DNA of 64,000 bases from NCBI RefSeq assembly GCF_914767665.1, contig NC_059508.1:6820001-6884000 (forward strand), in the 5' to 3' direction. The notes below the pieces were generated by a model. The model ran no database searches. It saw only the letters and a list, made by a program, of their open reading frames with translations, and was not told the origin of the DNA. The stretch is from Harmonia axyridis. Taxonomy: Eukaryota > Arthropoda > Insecta > Coleoptera > Coccinellidae. Position 1 is the stretch's first letter, and each line of letters opens with the position of its first letter. This document shows positions 45,250-56,373 of the stretch, piece by piece. Made by a program: the position numbers and the translations under genes.

Positions 45250-46500
45250 CTTAATATACTATACTTTGAATCATAAATGTTTAACCAGTTTCCACAAATA
45301 GTTTTTCGGAAAAAAAACGGCGAAAGCAAAAATGTAGGCAAAACTAGAAAAATATTACCGAAAAAGAACGAAAGCGAAAGCGACATCAAACTAAAATTGA
45401 ACGAATGGTATTCATTATTTGATTAAGGAGGAACGATCCGAAACAATAGAGATCTGGCCATAAATATCGATTCTGCAGAAAATTGTTCTATCATCACTCT
45501 ACTGAAGCCACCGAAAAGAGCTATTAGCCTAATCAAATCCGATTACTTTCACTCAGAAACGTCATTTATCCGGCATTTCGTCAGGGAGCCTATGATCTCT
45601 TATCTTCCAATTCCAACTATACAGAAGCTACCCGTTTGTGCCTTATCGGATTACACGCAGACAAGATGTCGAGTAATCCAAGCCTTGTAGAAAAGTTCTT
45701 CATCGTTTTCTGATATCGGAGAGTAAGTGGGACAATCAGATAACCGAGGAATTCCTTAATCGCGCTGTATTCCATGTCCTATGGGGGGAAATTCAATTTC
45801 AATATCGCACAAAAAATTGGACGAAAGTTTCGAGGTTGCAATTTGGAGTCATCAACAAGGAAAAACCGAGGCATTCGACCAACTTCAGGTGGGTGATGGG
45901 AAAGTTCGGGAAAATTGGGTCTCTTACTCGATGAATGGTCGAAGATTTTCCGCAAAGTAGTTTTCGGATGGAAACAGGGAAAATTCGACAAAAAGGTTTA
46001 TTATTTTTACTTTCTTACCGCAGTTTTCAGTGTTATCAATTTATGGATCGTTTCCTCAAGACAAAGATCTTCTACAGAGTTTCATCCCTTGAAGTTATCG
46101 GGAAAGTCTTTGAACGTGAACCATGGAAATATTCAGCAGGTTTCAAATCCCTCCAGGGGGACAAGATAAATTGTGAGTTTTTCTTTTGAAATATGAATTT
46201 CATGAAATTAACCTCGAAGTTGATGAATATCATTGAGTTAGACAAGAATTATTAAATGTGAATTGAAACAGAAAGTTTACAGCGAAATTTACTACAATAA
46301 CGCCAATCAAATGTCATTCACAGAAAACCGCATCTTTCAGTGTCAAGAATACAAAGTTGTATTCATAGAAAACATTTTTGCAAAAGAGACAATATGTCAC
46401 AGAGATTACATGAAAAAGTTGAGTCGGATACGACCTTTTCCTGAACACGTAGAGAAAGTCAATTTAGATTTGGAAGTGACCATATTTTATTTGGAAATAA
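45250..46500. other. Unassigned sequence
   Basis: Frames at 45915-46169 and 45935-46189 overlap in different phases of the same strand, and 46263-46532 runs into a repeat. None is recognised. Confidence 0.35.
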
Positions 46501-46504
46501 ATAT

Positions 46505-46612
46505 AGGGGTATATAGGGTGTTCCTAAATTAAGGGTAAAAATAAAAATTACACAGCCTAAAATCAAGGGCCGCAAACGCTTTGTTTTCGAGATACAGGAT
46601 ATTACAGTTTGA
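46505..46612 (+). repeat. Copy of the CGAGATACAGG dispersed repeat
   Basis: It opens ATAGGGTGTTCCTAAATTAA and closes GCTTTGTTTTCGAGATACAG, matching 16318-16447. Confidence 0.55.
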
Positions 46613-47337
46613 TTTTTTGTCGAGTTCATTCATTTCGATCTAATCAGGAATTTTGACATAAACAAAAAATAAAAATGTCCAACGTTCATATTTACGGAAC
46701 CCATGGTTATATTTTCACAATTGACTGACCGTGGCTTTCGATATCCGAACTTATCATAATAAAATTTCAAGTTTTTAGCTCCTTTCGTTTAGCAGTTTTC
46801 GTTTTAAGTCAGGACGAACAGAATTGAATCTAGAAACGGATTCTACAACTACGAGAGAACCTTATCGTTTGAGACCATTTCCGCTTAAAAATTCTGACCT
46901 TGCGATGATAGAACGATCTGTTCGGTGACGAGCGCTCGAAAACGGAAAGAAATTACTGAAGAGCAATGCTAATATCGTCTAAAACTATTTCCATTTTTTT
47001 AACATCTCATATGCCCGAAAACAAAGATATCCGCTATATTTTCAGCGAAAACGGAAAACATTTCCCAGGAATTCGATTTCCAAATGGATTTGTTTTCTCC
47101 GCTCCAGATAGGGGAGACAATCCTAGAGAGACAGAGAGGGAGAGAGAGGGTATTTGCTCATCCAATTTCCTTACGTAGTCTGGAATATGAGATGTGTTCA
47201 AGAATGGAGAATGTGTTTTGTGCCTAATGAATAATTTTCACACACCTTATGCCTCGATTTCAACATGAAAAATAACATTTACATACTATATACAGGCTGG
47301 AGAAACCGACACAAAAAAGGAATATTTCGTTTCATAG
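46613..47337. other. Unassigned sequence
   Basis: A short GAGA-rich run lies near 47,128-47,150. No gene is recognised. Confidence 0.4.
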
Positions 47338-47720
47338 ATTCCGTTTCGGCAATTTCGATGTCAAAGATGCACCACGCACTCGAAGGCCAGTTGCCGAAAA
47401 TGTCGATAAAATCATGGTATGGACATTGTTAAGATCGACCGTCATGTAAGCACTGTTTTGATTCCCCAAAAACTAAAGACTGCACAAAAACCATTCGGAA
47501 CCATTATCATAAGGCTGGTTTCAAAAAGAAGCTATGGATACTGTAGGGGTACCATATGAGTTAACGCAAAAATAACCTCATGGACCGAATAATCAACAAA
47601 ATCGACTCAATTTTGAAGCGGTTGGTGACTAGTCATGAAGAGTGGATCATTTGCGACAACATCAAACGAAAACGGTCTTGGTTGAAAGGCGGTGATCTGG
47701 CAGACACGGTGGACAAAGTA
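47338..47720 (+). pseudogene. Mariner transposase relic (cecropia/irritans-like)
   Basis: Across several frames the + strand reads RFGNFDVKDAPRTRRPVAEN then VDKIM (linker after the first helix-turn-helix), KAGFKKKL-like sequence, VPYELTQK, and then LVTSHEEWIICDNIKRKRSW, where the family has the first catalytic Asp in a TGDE motif. Here the position reads TSHE, so the catalytic Asp is lost. Stops and frameshifts occur throughout. It ends near GDLADTVDK. Both element ends are missing. Confidence 0.75.
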
Positions 47721-49049
47721 AGTTTGGTGTGTTGTGAAATCGTATGTCACAATTTTTTTCGATAGGAAGGCGGATTTCTATGAGAGACGCATAATAAAAT
47801 AACCTTCAAACGGCAACAAGTTATAGATAAAAAAGTGTGCATATTTGACCTAAATCGGATCATTCTAACTATGGTAGTTAAAGCCTTGTTTTTCATGCAG
47901 AAATTTCTTTTTACTATACTCTATATGAGAAATAACTCTCGCGTTGAGATTTGCTTACTTCCCTGGTAGGAATTGCTACTAAATCAACATTAAAGACGAA
48001 TTAATATAGCGACTGATCGAACAGTGGAATAAGACGAGTGTGAAAGCATCTGAATTCAGAACTGAATGCAATCTCTCCACTCGTACAATAATAATTAAGG
48101 CAGTTCCCAGAGTTCTGCACATGAAGCTTAGTTAGAATTCATTCTAAATCAATTAATCGGATATATGCTATCGACAAGTAGGAATTATTGCTACAATTAG
48201 TCCTCCCATTTACAAGGAAATCGTGGGGGGATTTGATTTGTTGCCTTCCTTTTCTTGATACCTACAGTTGCTGCTAATTGGAAAATCTTTTAATGGAGAA
48301 TTGTTTCTTTGTCACAGAAAGTTCATTGGCTCCCATCTCTTGCTTTCAATCATAGTCAAATTTTGTTGTCTTTATCGAATAACTTGACCTTACCTATAAC
48401 GATATCAAAAATTGATTCTCATCCCGAAACTGACCACTTTTGGTAGACTCGGAAGCAATAAATATCATGTTCATCGTTTAGCTCTCTCCGTTTAGCTTCT
48501 TATCCAGGCCGTTTTTCTGTCCTTCCGGGTTAGTTCAGAAATTACCATCAACAAAAAGAATTTTATTTCGTTAACCCTTCAATCCAAGTTCAGGAACAGT
48601 TCAGCAGTCCATTCAACCCCTACTTCCGTGAATATATCCTTATCCTGTGAGGAACCTTTTCAGAGTTCCATGAATAACTCGAAATGAATGATGTTAACCT
48701 CGATGTCATCCAGAATGTTTCTCGCCATATTCTTTCCTATCCAATTCGACATATATGGGATAAATGTTTGATGTGACGGTTCCCCTTGGTTTCAATATGA
48801 AAGGGTGAGAAATGAAGAGGAATAGTATGATTTCTTTCACTGGGAGACAGAAGAATAAATCAGAGTCAGTTGGATTTTCGGAGTTATCCTAACAAACTAA
48901 TCTAACCTAACACACATATTCACCTTTTACTTAGATTTTAATTATGAAGTTTGGACAGACTTTTTCTTTCTGTGAATATAATACTTTATTTCAGATAAGA
49001 TTATAGCTCCTAGGGTTCATGTTAACGTCTTAAAAATTATTGACCAAGA
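47721..49049. other. Unassigned sequence
   Basis: I see no gene, element end or recurring repeat. Confidence 0.4.
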
Positions 49050-49335
49050 TGTATTGTGCTACGTCGCAGTATTCAGGTGCAGCGAAGCTTCAATAAACGT
49101 CACTTCCTTCCAAGGTGCTACATCCATTACTTGTTCCGGTTTAAAAACCGCAAACTAATGTGTCATAGTTTATTTCTATGGACAGCTTCACAATCTCAAA
49201 TCCTGTGTACAGCTGTCTCAGTGGCTCCGTGACAGATGCTACAGGTATCGTCTGGAACATTTTCCAGATGATAATTCACATGACAATGTCCCGTGAGTAA
49301 ACCTGTCAATTTCCTCAGTTGTTGTTTACTCAGTG
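49050..49335 (-). pseudogene. C-terminal fragment of a LINE ORF2
   Basis: On the minus strand from about 49,330 the reading is LSKQQLRKLTGLLTGHCHVN, then YHLENVPDDTCSICHGATET and AVH. This is the region after the RNase H domain in I- and R1-type LINEs, with a Cys/His knuckle (C-x2-C...H). It then continues EQVMDVAPWKEVTFIEASLH. No RT is attached. It is a small relic of a LINE different from those at 27,480 and 44,296. Confidence 0.6.
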
Positions 49336-50552
49336 AGAAAACCTATTCGCTTCAGCTAGTCGAGGATGAGGACAGAAATAATGCGGTTGGCCTTTGTTTA
49401 TTGACCATTCCATTATTTGTAGCGATCGAATTTCAATTTGAAAATACCACTCGAAGAACCATAATGAAATTCTTCATGTCAGTTCACTATTATATTGGAT
49501 GCTGTTCTGGATTCTTGAATAAATACTGAAAGAAAATAGAAAATGATTATATTCATTTCACAGATACTGGAGTGGTGTAGTGATCATCATATTACGATTC
49601 ATTTGGATTCAAAGAATAGAAATAATCGAAATACCTGATTTTCAATTACAATCCCTTGAAACTAGAAAATTTTAGGTCTGTGGATTCCTTATATCGAAAG
49701 CATGAATCCGATATCTCAGCTATACCCTAGGAAATTGTTACTCAGCTTTTTGACCCTCCAGCTGAAAGTCAGTGTTGCTCTTTTTGATCTGTTTTATCAT
49801 TTGCTCCGTTGCATAAATTTGCTAATCATAATTTTCTGATTGAACTGAATCTGTACATATCTCAATCTTTTGTATATTCCACTATAAAGGAAGATCTAGA
49901 GCAATGTTACATAATATTCAAAATCTTGAAAGTGAAGAAGAAGGAGAAAATATTAATTGGTTGATTTTTTTTAAGTTTGTGTATGAAGGCAAGTCAAATG
50001 CTAGTAGGTCAGCTTTAATATCAGAAACATTGTATATTCTTTTTTTCTTGTATTCACATTCCACTCAATGCTCATTGGACAGAAACTCATTGAAATGGGG
50101 AATTGAAGTGATCGTTCATCAACATCCCATACTCAAAGCATCCTAATCAACTATCTAACATACATTCACCTCTTACTCGTTTTTCAATTCTGTGGTCTGA
50201 TCAGACTTTTCTCCATTTTGTGAACATAACCTTTAGTCAATTCCTGCTTTCATTGAGGACATGTCAAACGACGAAGTATCGGTATTTCCACTCACCCAAT
50301 CAAAAAAAAAGTGTTTTCACCCCTCATCATCTTGGGATAAGCCATCCCAATCGGTTCAGAAAAAGGATATTCCTGAACAGAATCTGATCCTATCGATTTA
50401 TAGGCAGAAAAGACCCCTGACAACTTGGGTCAATATCTTATCTCCCCTCATGTTTTCCAACCTTTATTGTATGCGATATTTTACGGTAAAAGAAGAAAAA
50501 CTTCCTGAATTCTTATTGATTTTCACCTTGGAATAACTTCGAACAGATTAAT
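49336..50552. other. Unassigned sequence
   Basis: Frames at 49904-50146 and 50261-50536 (+) are unrecognised and have no supporting context. Confidence 0.35.
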
Positions 50553-51190
50553 TCATTTCTTTCATCAATTGGAGATTTTCATTACACTTCCTTTTATGAT
50601 TATTCTGGTATATCAAATAGAATGAAATCAAATCAAATGAAATTTTTCTATTATTAATAATCAGGAACTTGTCTAATATAAATAGCGGGCTGAACCCTAT
50701 CACAAAAAATTTCTATCATAATAAGTCTGTTTTTATGAATATCCCCAGATATTTTTTCAATATATTTCTTTCATCAATTGGAGATTTTTCATTATACTTC
50801 CTTTTATGATTCTTCTGGTATTCCAAATAGAAAAGGAATCGAATGAAATTCTTCTTTCATCAATAATCAGGAACTTCTCTAATATAAATAGCTGGCTGAA
50901 TCCTATTAAAAAATTTCTATCATAAGTCTGTTCTACTGTTTTTATGAATATCTCCAGATTGTCTTCCTCTTCCCACGAAATTCCTTGAGCTCTTTCGAAT
51001 AGAGAAATGATTGAAAGAAATTCTTCTATCATCAATAATCAGGATTTTTTCTAATATAAACAGCTGGCTGAATCCTATTAAAAAAATTTGTATCATAAGT
51101 CTGTTTTGATGTTTTAATGAATATCTCCAGATATTATTCCTCTTCACACGAATCCTACAATCGAAATTCCTTGTGCTCTTTCCCCCACCA
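50553..51190. repeat. Three imperfect ~210-240-bp tandem copies
   Basis: Copies start near 50,553, 50,763 and 51,002. Each contains a TTCATCAATTGGAG or ATCATCAATAATCAGGA word, CTAATATAAA.AGC.GGCTGAA, an ATCATAAGTCTGTT word and TGAATATCTCCAGAT. Copies 2 and 3 share the tail GAAATTCCTTG.GCTCTTTC. They are non-coding. Confidence 0.75.
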
Positions 51191-51401
51191 TGGCGAGAGT
51201 ATTCCCAGTAGGAAGTTGAAGATTTATTACCATCCTGCGATATTTGTCACTCCTTACACTAACTGTATTCCCGTTGTAATCCTGAAAGAATGCAGACCCA
51301 GCGTTCCTAGAGGCAGGACACAGCAATCCGTGACTTAGCTTCCAGATGTAAATCTCGTTCACAGATAACCGTGGCCTCTTTTGTTTCCTGTTATCCTTCA
51401 A
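51190..51401 (-). pseudogene. Fragment of a mariner-related transposase
   Basis: The minus-strand frame 51144-51401 contains SAFFQDYNGNTVSVRSDKYR followed by RMVI. This matches the pattern GPYFF-D-G-V-VN-RYR-M seen intact in the transposase at 56,469. Only this block between the first and second catalytic Asp remains. Confidence 0.55.
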
Positions 51402-52466
51402 CTTCCCATCTACAGAACACTGCGCTTTTATGGATGGAACAATGTTGCAATCATATTCCCCTTTTTTGTATGTCGTAGGTTGACCTTCAACAAGAGCTTA
51501 GACAGCTTTGTTTTTGAAAATTTTCACTCTTGGTGAATTTTCATGGAAAAGTTTCGATCTGCTTGGCGAGAGTTCTGAAATTTTATATTTTGAGTGTTTT
51601 TTGATGAAGTAAATATTGGCTTGATTTCTCTGAAGTTCAGGGGTGTGGAGGTCAATGACTTGATGATTTCTGTCCGCATAGTTTTTTTGTATTTCAAGAA
51701 TATTGGAGTGGTAGGTAACATGTGTGTTTATGTACGTAGATACATAACAATACGAATTGGGTAACTTAATTGCATCATTACGGTGTCCAAGCATGAATTG
51801 TGTCAACCCTATTAGTATTCAGGATTGCTAAAGTTCACAGAGGCGTAAAGGACTCAGTCAGGCATTTTCTATTTGTAACCACGCAAATCCCATACAAAAC
51901 CTAATAGTCTGACCAAGGTTCCAGGAAGTACTCTATGATACAAATTATTCTAAACGGCTATGTGTCTTCTAGTTGAAGTCTATATTATTCGTATTCATTT
52001 CGGTAATTCGGACTTATTAATTGAGCCACAGAGTTTATATCAAACAACCAGAAAACTTCTGAGTTATCTGAAAACACCATATATGTATAGTTATTTCATA
52101 TGAACCAAATTTCAGTAGAAATGGCATAAAAAAGGAGAAGATTGTACTTACCCATTCGCCTCTACCAAAGATACATAATTTTTTTTAAGCTGACACCGAG
52201 TGCAACAATGATGAACGCGTGTAACAAAGTTTAGTTCATAATGAATTTTTTTGTTTGAATAATTGCGATTTGCACTCTCTGAAGCTGATCACGATAGACC
52301 CCAGCAGAGTAAGTTTGATGCTTTCCCAAAGAAAATAAATCGAATTTTCATTTAGACGGCATAAGATAAAAACCAACAACGAACAAATGATGTCAGCTTG
52401 TACGCTTATAGGGGACCCTGACGAAAGATGGCCAACCTAACCTCTATATAAAATTTAACCATTTCC
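51402..52466. other. Unassigned sequence
   Basis: Two overlapping minus-strand frames (51498-51806, 51524-51721) are unrecognised. Confidence 0.35.
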
Positions 52467-53119
52467 ATGAATGGAAACAGCTACCTGTAATTGTCCACGT
52501 ATTTGTGAAACTCAATCTATTTTTAATGTGGAATGAGTAGGTAGAGTTCCGGATAAATCGATTTAAGAGGAAATTCTAAATATTTTATTAACTGCCTGAC
52601 ATTCTCCCAAAACAAAAGCTATATCGTGTTCATGATGCTGTAGTTGATTCTATTTTATGGTATGAAATAACTTTATTGGATGGTGCTTGCAAGAGTCGTT
52701 CGGAAGAACTGTAAACTTCTCATAAACCTATTTGCAAAATAATTCATAAGATTGATAAGTCTTATGAATTATTTGATAATGAGTTTTATAAAACCTCGGA
52801 TATCTTACGAACCTTGAACACTTCAGGTATCTAACTATATATGTTCATCAAACATATATAGTTATGATATCAGAAGTATTCAAGATTAATTCGTAGGATA
52901 TCCGAGATTTTATAAAACTCATATACAGCGTATACAGCGTAGTCATCTTTATTACGGGTCCAAGTTGTTTTATTTATAACGAACCAACATGACAAATCTA
53001 AATATGTTTGTTAATATGTGCAATATAGTTTGTATAGAGTTGGTTTAGTATTACCATAATTCGGAAGAAGTGTATTTCAAAATGAAGCTGCGACAATACT
53101 ATAGGGTGTTTTTTCGAGG
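52467..53119. repeat. Repeat segment A, duplicate of 55725-56373
   Basis: The segment begins ATGAATGGAAACAG and includes GGTAGAGTTCCGGATA, the long hairpin (52781-52920), GGGTCCAAGTTGTTTTATTT and CGGAAGAAGTG. It ends ACTATAGGGTGTTTTTTCGA, the same terminus that begins the mariner at 56,355. About 650 bases match segment F at 55725-56373. After the terminus, segment A switches directly into the ~650-bp repeat, so the mariner body is missing here. Confidence 0.8.
52781..52920. repeat. Long hairpin, copy 1 of at least 5
   Basis: The 140-bp segment folds on itself. GAGTTTTATAAAACCTCGGA pairs with TCCGAGATTTTATAAAACTC, TATCTTACGAA with TTCGTAGGATA, and the core AACTATATATGTTCATCAAA with ACATATATAGTT. 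Other copies lie at about 53750-54003 (split by an insertion), 54925-55099 (core doubled), 55596-55722 (right arm truncated) and 56029-56168. Confidence 0.85.
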
Positions 53120-53837
53120 TTTTTCGAGTTTTTTAGGGATATGCATTTCCAGAAATATTGAAATAATTATAGCTATAGTTGGGTGAGGAATTTACAAGAA
53201 GTCGAAAGGTTTTGATCACTCGTCAATCATGTGCCAATTAGGAATTTGGAATGGACATATGTGTATAAAGATATATGGTTACATTTCAAATTCTTGATCG
53301 GCATATGAATTAATGCTATCAACACAATATTCTGCACTAAGCTGGATATGGAGAAATAATTATAGCTATAGTTGAGTGAAAAACTTACAAGAAATAAAAG
53401 GTTTTGATCGCTCGTCAATCATGTGCCCATTAGGCCTTTGAAAAAAACATATGTGTATAAAGTTATACGTTCTTTTCAAAGTCCTGGTTGGCATATGGAT
53501 TAATGCCATCAACACAATATTCTGCACGAAGCTGGATATGGAGATTCTATAAATACACGAACACTTTCATGCTTCTTCAATATATTTCTTGAATTTTTTA
53601 TGGTTCTGATTATGTGTTCTATTTTATGGTATGAAATAACTATATTGGATGGTGCTTTCAAGAGTCGTCTGAAAGAAGTATAAACTTTCCATAAAACTAT
53701 TTGAAAAACAATCCATATTATTGATAAGTTTCTTGAATTATTTGATAATGAGTTTTATGAAACCTCGGATATCTAACGAACCTTGAATATTTCAGGTATC
53801 TAACTATATATGTTCATCAAACATATATAGTTATGAT

Positions 53838-53952
53838 GTAAAGGGTTGGCAGGAAGACATCGCTCAGCGATATGCCCACCCATTGCACATTGTTATACAC
53901 ACTTCTGTTATATATGAATTTGCAATAAAGAGTTCTAATAATAATAATAATA
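53838..53952 (+). mobile_element. Short LINE 3' tail insertion with (AAT)n
   Basis: Other copies of the hairpin read TTATGATACCAGAAG. Here TTATGAT and ACCAGAAG are separated by ~115 bases starting GTAAAGGGTTGGCAGGAAGA, containing an AATAAAG signal and ending in (AAT) repeats. This is the structure of a severely 5'-truncated non-LTR element. Confidence 0.65.
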
Positions 53953-54092
53953 CCAGAAGTATTTGAGATTAATTCGTAAGATATCCGAGGTTTTATAAAA
54001 CTCATATACAGCGTAGACATCTTGTTCATTTTATAAACGAAATGGCAAACGCCGTTCCTCAAGTTTTTTAGGGATATGCATTTCCAGATATA

Positions 54093-54530
54093 TATAGGTG
54101 TATAATGTTCTTTAAAAAAAAAGTAAATGAAGTGCCAAAAATATCTGATTCTCATTCATACCAAACGAGACATGGTGCATTATTTAGGACACCAAAACAT
54201 AAAACAAAAATTCATGAAAATTGTCCTATGTTTGCTGGAATAAGACTCTTCAACTCTCTGCCTGTATCTATAAAAAATGAGTGCGGTCATAGAAGCTTCA
54301 AAAACAAATTAAAAAATCTTTTATGTGAGAAGGCATATTATACAGTGAGGGAATATTTGACTGATAATTTCTGTTGTTAGTATAGCTTGATAAATTGATG
54401 TTGACGTTCTATTTATTATAATATTAAGTTTATTATTTCTATATGTGATATATTATATTTGTATATAATGTATTTTTGACTTGTCTTATATCATGTAAAT
54501 GATCGATTGGACAAATAAATTTTATTGAAA
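54093..54530 (+). mobile_element. 5'-truncated LINE 3' end
   Basis: The frame 54105-54380 encodes the C-terminus typical of many insect LINE ORF2 proteins: SYQTRHGALFRTPKHKTK, then FAGIRLFNSLPVSIKN and SFKNKLKNLLCEKAYYTVRE. A 3' UTR with AATAAATT follows and ends at TTATTGAAAT. Sister repeats at 53,150, 55,185 and 62,840 are uninterrupted at this position (CCAGAAATATTGAAATAAT), so they define the empty site. Confidence 0.75.
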
Positions 54531-55724
54531 TAATTATAGCTATAGTTGGGTGAAGAATTCACGAGAAGTCAGAAGGATTTGATCACTCGTCAATCATGTG
54601 CCCATTAGGCCTTTGAAAAAGACATATGTGTATAAAGTTATATGTTTTTTCCAAAGCCCTGGTTGGCATATGGATCAATGCCATCAACACAATATTCTGC
54701 ACGAAGCTGGATATGGAGATTCTATAAATACACGAAAACTTTCATGCTTCTTCAATATGTTTCTTGAATTTTTTATGGTTTTGATTCTGTGTTATATTTT
54801 ATGGTATGAAATAACTATTTTGGATGGTGCTTTCAAGAGTCGTCTGAAAGAAGTATAAACTTTCCATAAAACTATTTGAAACACAATCCATGAGATTGAT
54901 AAGTTTCATGAATTATTTGATAATGAGTTTTATGAAACCTCGGATATCTTACGAACCTTGAATATTTCAGGTATCTAACTATATATGTTCATCAAACATA
55001 TATAGTTATCTAACTATATATGTTCAACAAACATATATAGTTATGATACCAGAAGTATTCAAGATTAATTGGTCAGATATCCGAGGTTTTATAAAATTCA
55101 TATACAGCGTTGTCATCTTGTTCATTTTATAAACGAAATGGCAAACACCGTTCTTCAAGTTTTTTAGGGATATGCATTTCCAGAAATATTGAAATAATTA
55201 TAGCTATAGTTGAGTGAAGAATTTACGAGAAGCCTTTGATCACTCGTCAATCATGCGCCAATAAGGAATTTGAAATGGACATATGTATATAAAGATATAT
55301 ATTGACATTCCAAAATCCTGATTGGCATATGAATGAATGCTATCAACACAATATTCTGCACGAAGCTGGATATGGTGATTCTATAAATACACGAAAACTT
55401 TCATCTTTTTCCAATATTTTTATTGAATTTTTTATGGTTATTCTTATGTTTTTGATTCTGTGTTTTATTTTATGGTATGAAATAACTACATTGGATGGTG
55501 CTTTCAAGAGTCGTTCGGAAGAACTATAAACTTTCCATAAAACTATTTGAAAAACAATTCATAAGATTGATAAGTTTCATGAATTATTTGATAATGAGTT
55601 TTATAAAACCTCGGATATCTTATGAACCTTGAAAACTTCAGGTATCTAACTATATGTATATGTTCATTAAACATATATAGTTATGATACCAGAAGTATTC
55701 AAGATTAATTCATAAGACATGAAT

Positions 55725-56373
55725 GGAAACAGTTACCTATAATTGACCACGTATTTGTAAAACTCTATTTTTAATGTGGAATGAGTAGGTAGAGTTCCGG
55801 ATAGATCGATTTAAGAGGAAATTATAAATATTTTATTAACTGCCTGACATTCTCCTAAAACAGAAGCTATAACGTGTTCATGATGCTGTAGTTGATTCTA
55901 TTTTATGGTATGAAATAACTATATTGGATGGTGCTTGCAAGAGTCGTTCGGAAGAACTGTAAACTTCTCATAAACCTATTTGCAAAATACTTCATAATAT
56001 TGATAACTCTTATGAATTATTTGATAATGAGTTTTATAAAACCTCGGATATCTTACGAACCTTGAATACTTGAGGTATCTAACTATATATGTTCATCAAA
56101 TATATATAGTTATGATACCAGAAGTATTCAAGATTAATTAGTAGGATATCCGAGGTTTTATAAAACTCATATACAGCGCATTCATCTTTATTACGGGTCC
56201 AAGTTGTTTTATTTATAACCAACCAACATTGAAAATCTAAATATGATTGTTAATATGTGCAATATAGTTTGTATAGAGTTGGTTTAGTTATGATCAGTGG
56301 TTGATACCATAATTCGGAAGAAGTGAATTTTAAAATGAAACTGCGACAATACTAAAGGGTGTTTTTTCGAGGT
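55725..56373. repeat. Repeat segment F, duplicate of segment A
   Basis: It matches 52467-53119 from ATGAATGGAAACAG to GGGTGTTTTTTCGAGG and includes its own hairpin (56029-56168). Here the terminal motif continues into an actual mariner body, so F is the more complete arrangement. Confidence 0.8.

Larger units (their letters stand above)
53120..55724. repeat. Tandem copies of a ~650-bp repeat (B, C, D, E)
   Basis: Copies begin near AGGGATATGCATTTCCAGAA (53138, 54069, 55167). They contain TTATAGCTATAGTTG, GATCACTCGTCAATCATG, ATCAACACAATATTCTGCAC, TTCTATAAATACACGAA, ATTTTATGGTATGAAATAAC and the long hairpin. B is cut at about 53,345 and runs straight into C. D is interrupted by a LINE (54093-54530) and C by a short LINE tail (53838-53952). 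A solitary partial copy lies at 62787-63060. Copies D and E share a minus-strand-free open frame ending ...WYEIT.LDGAFKSR (stops at 54856-54858 and 55527-55529); C has a stop upstream in the same frame. Confidence 0.8.
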
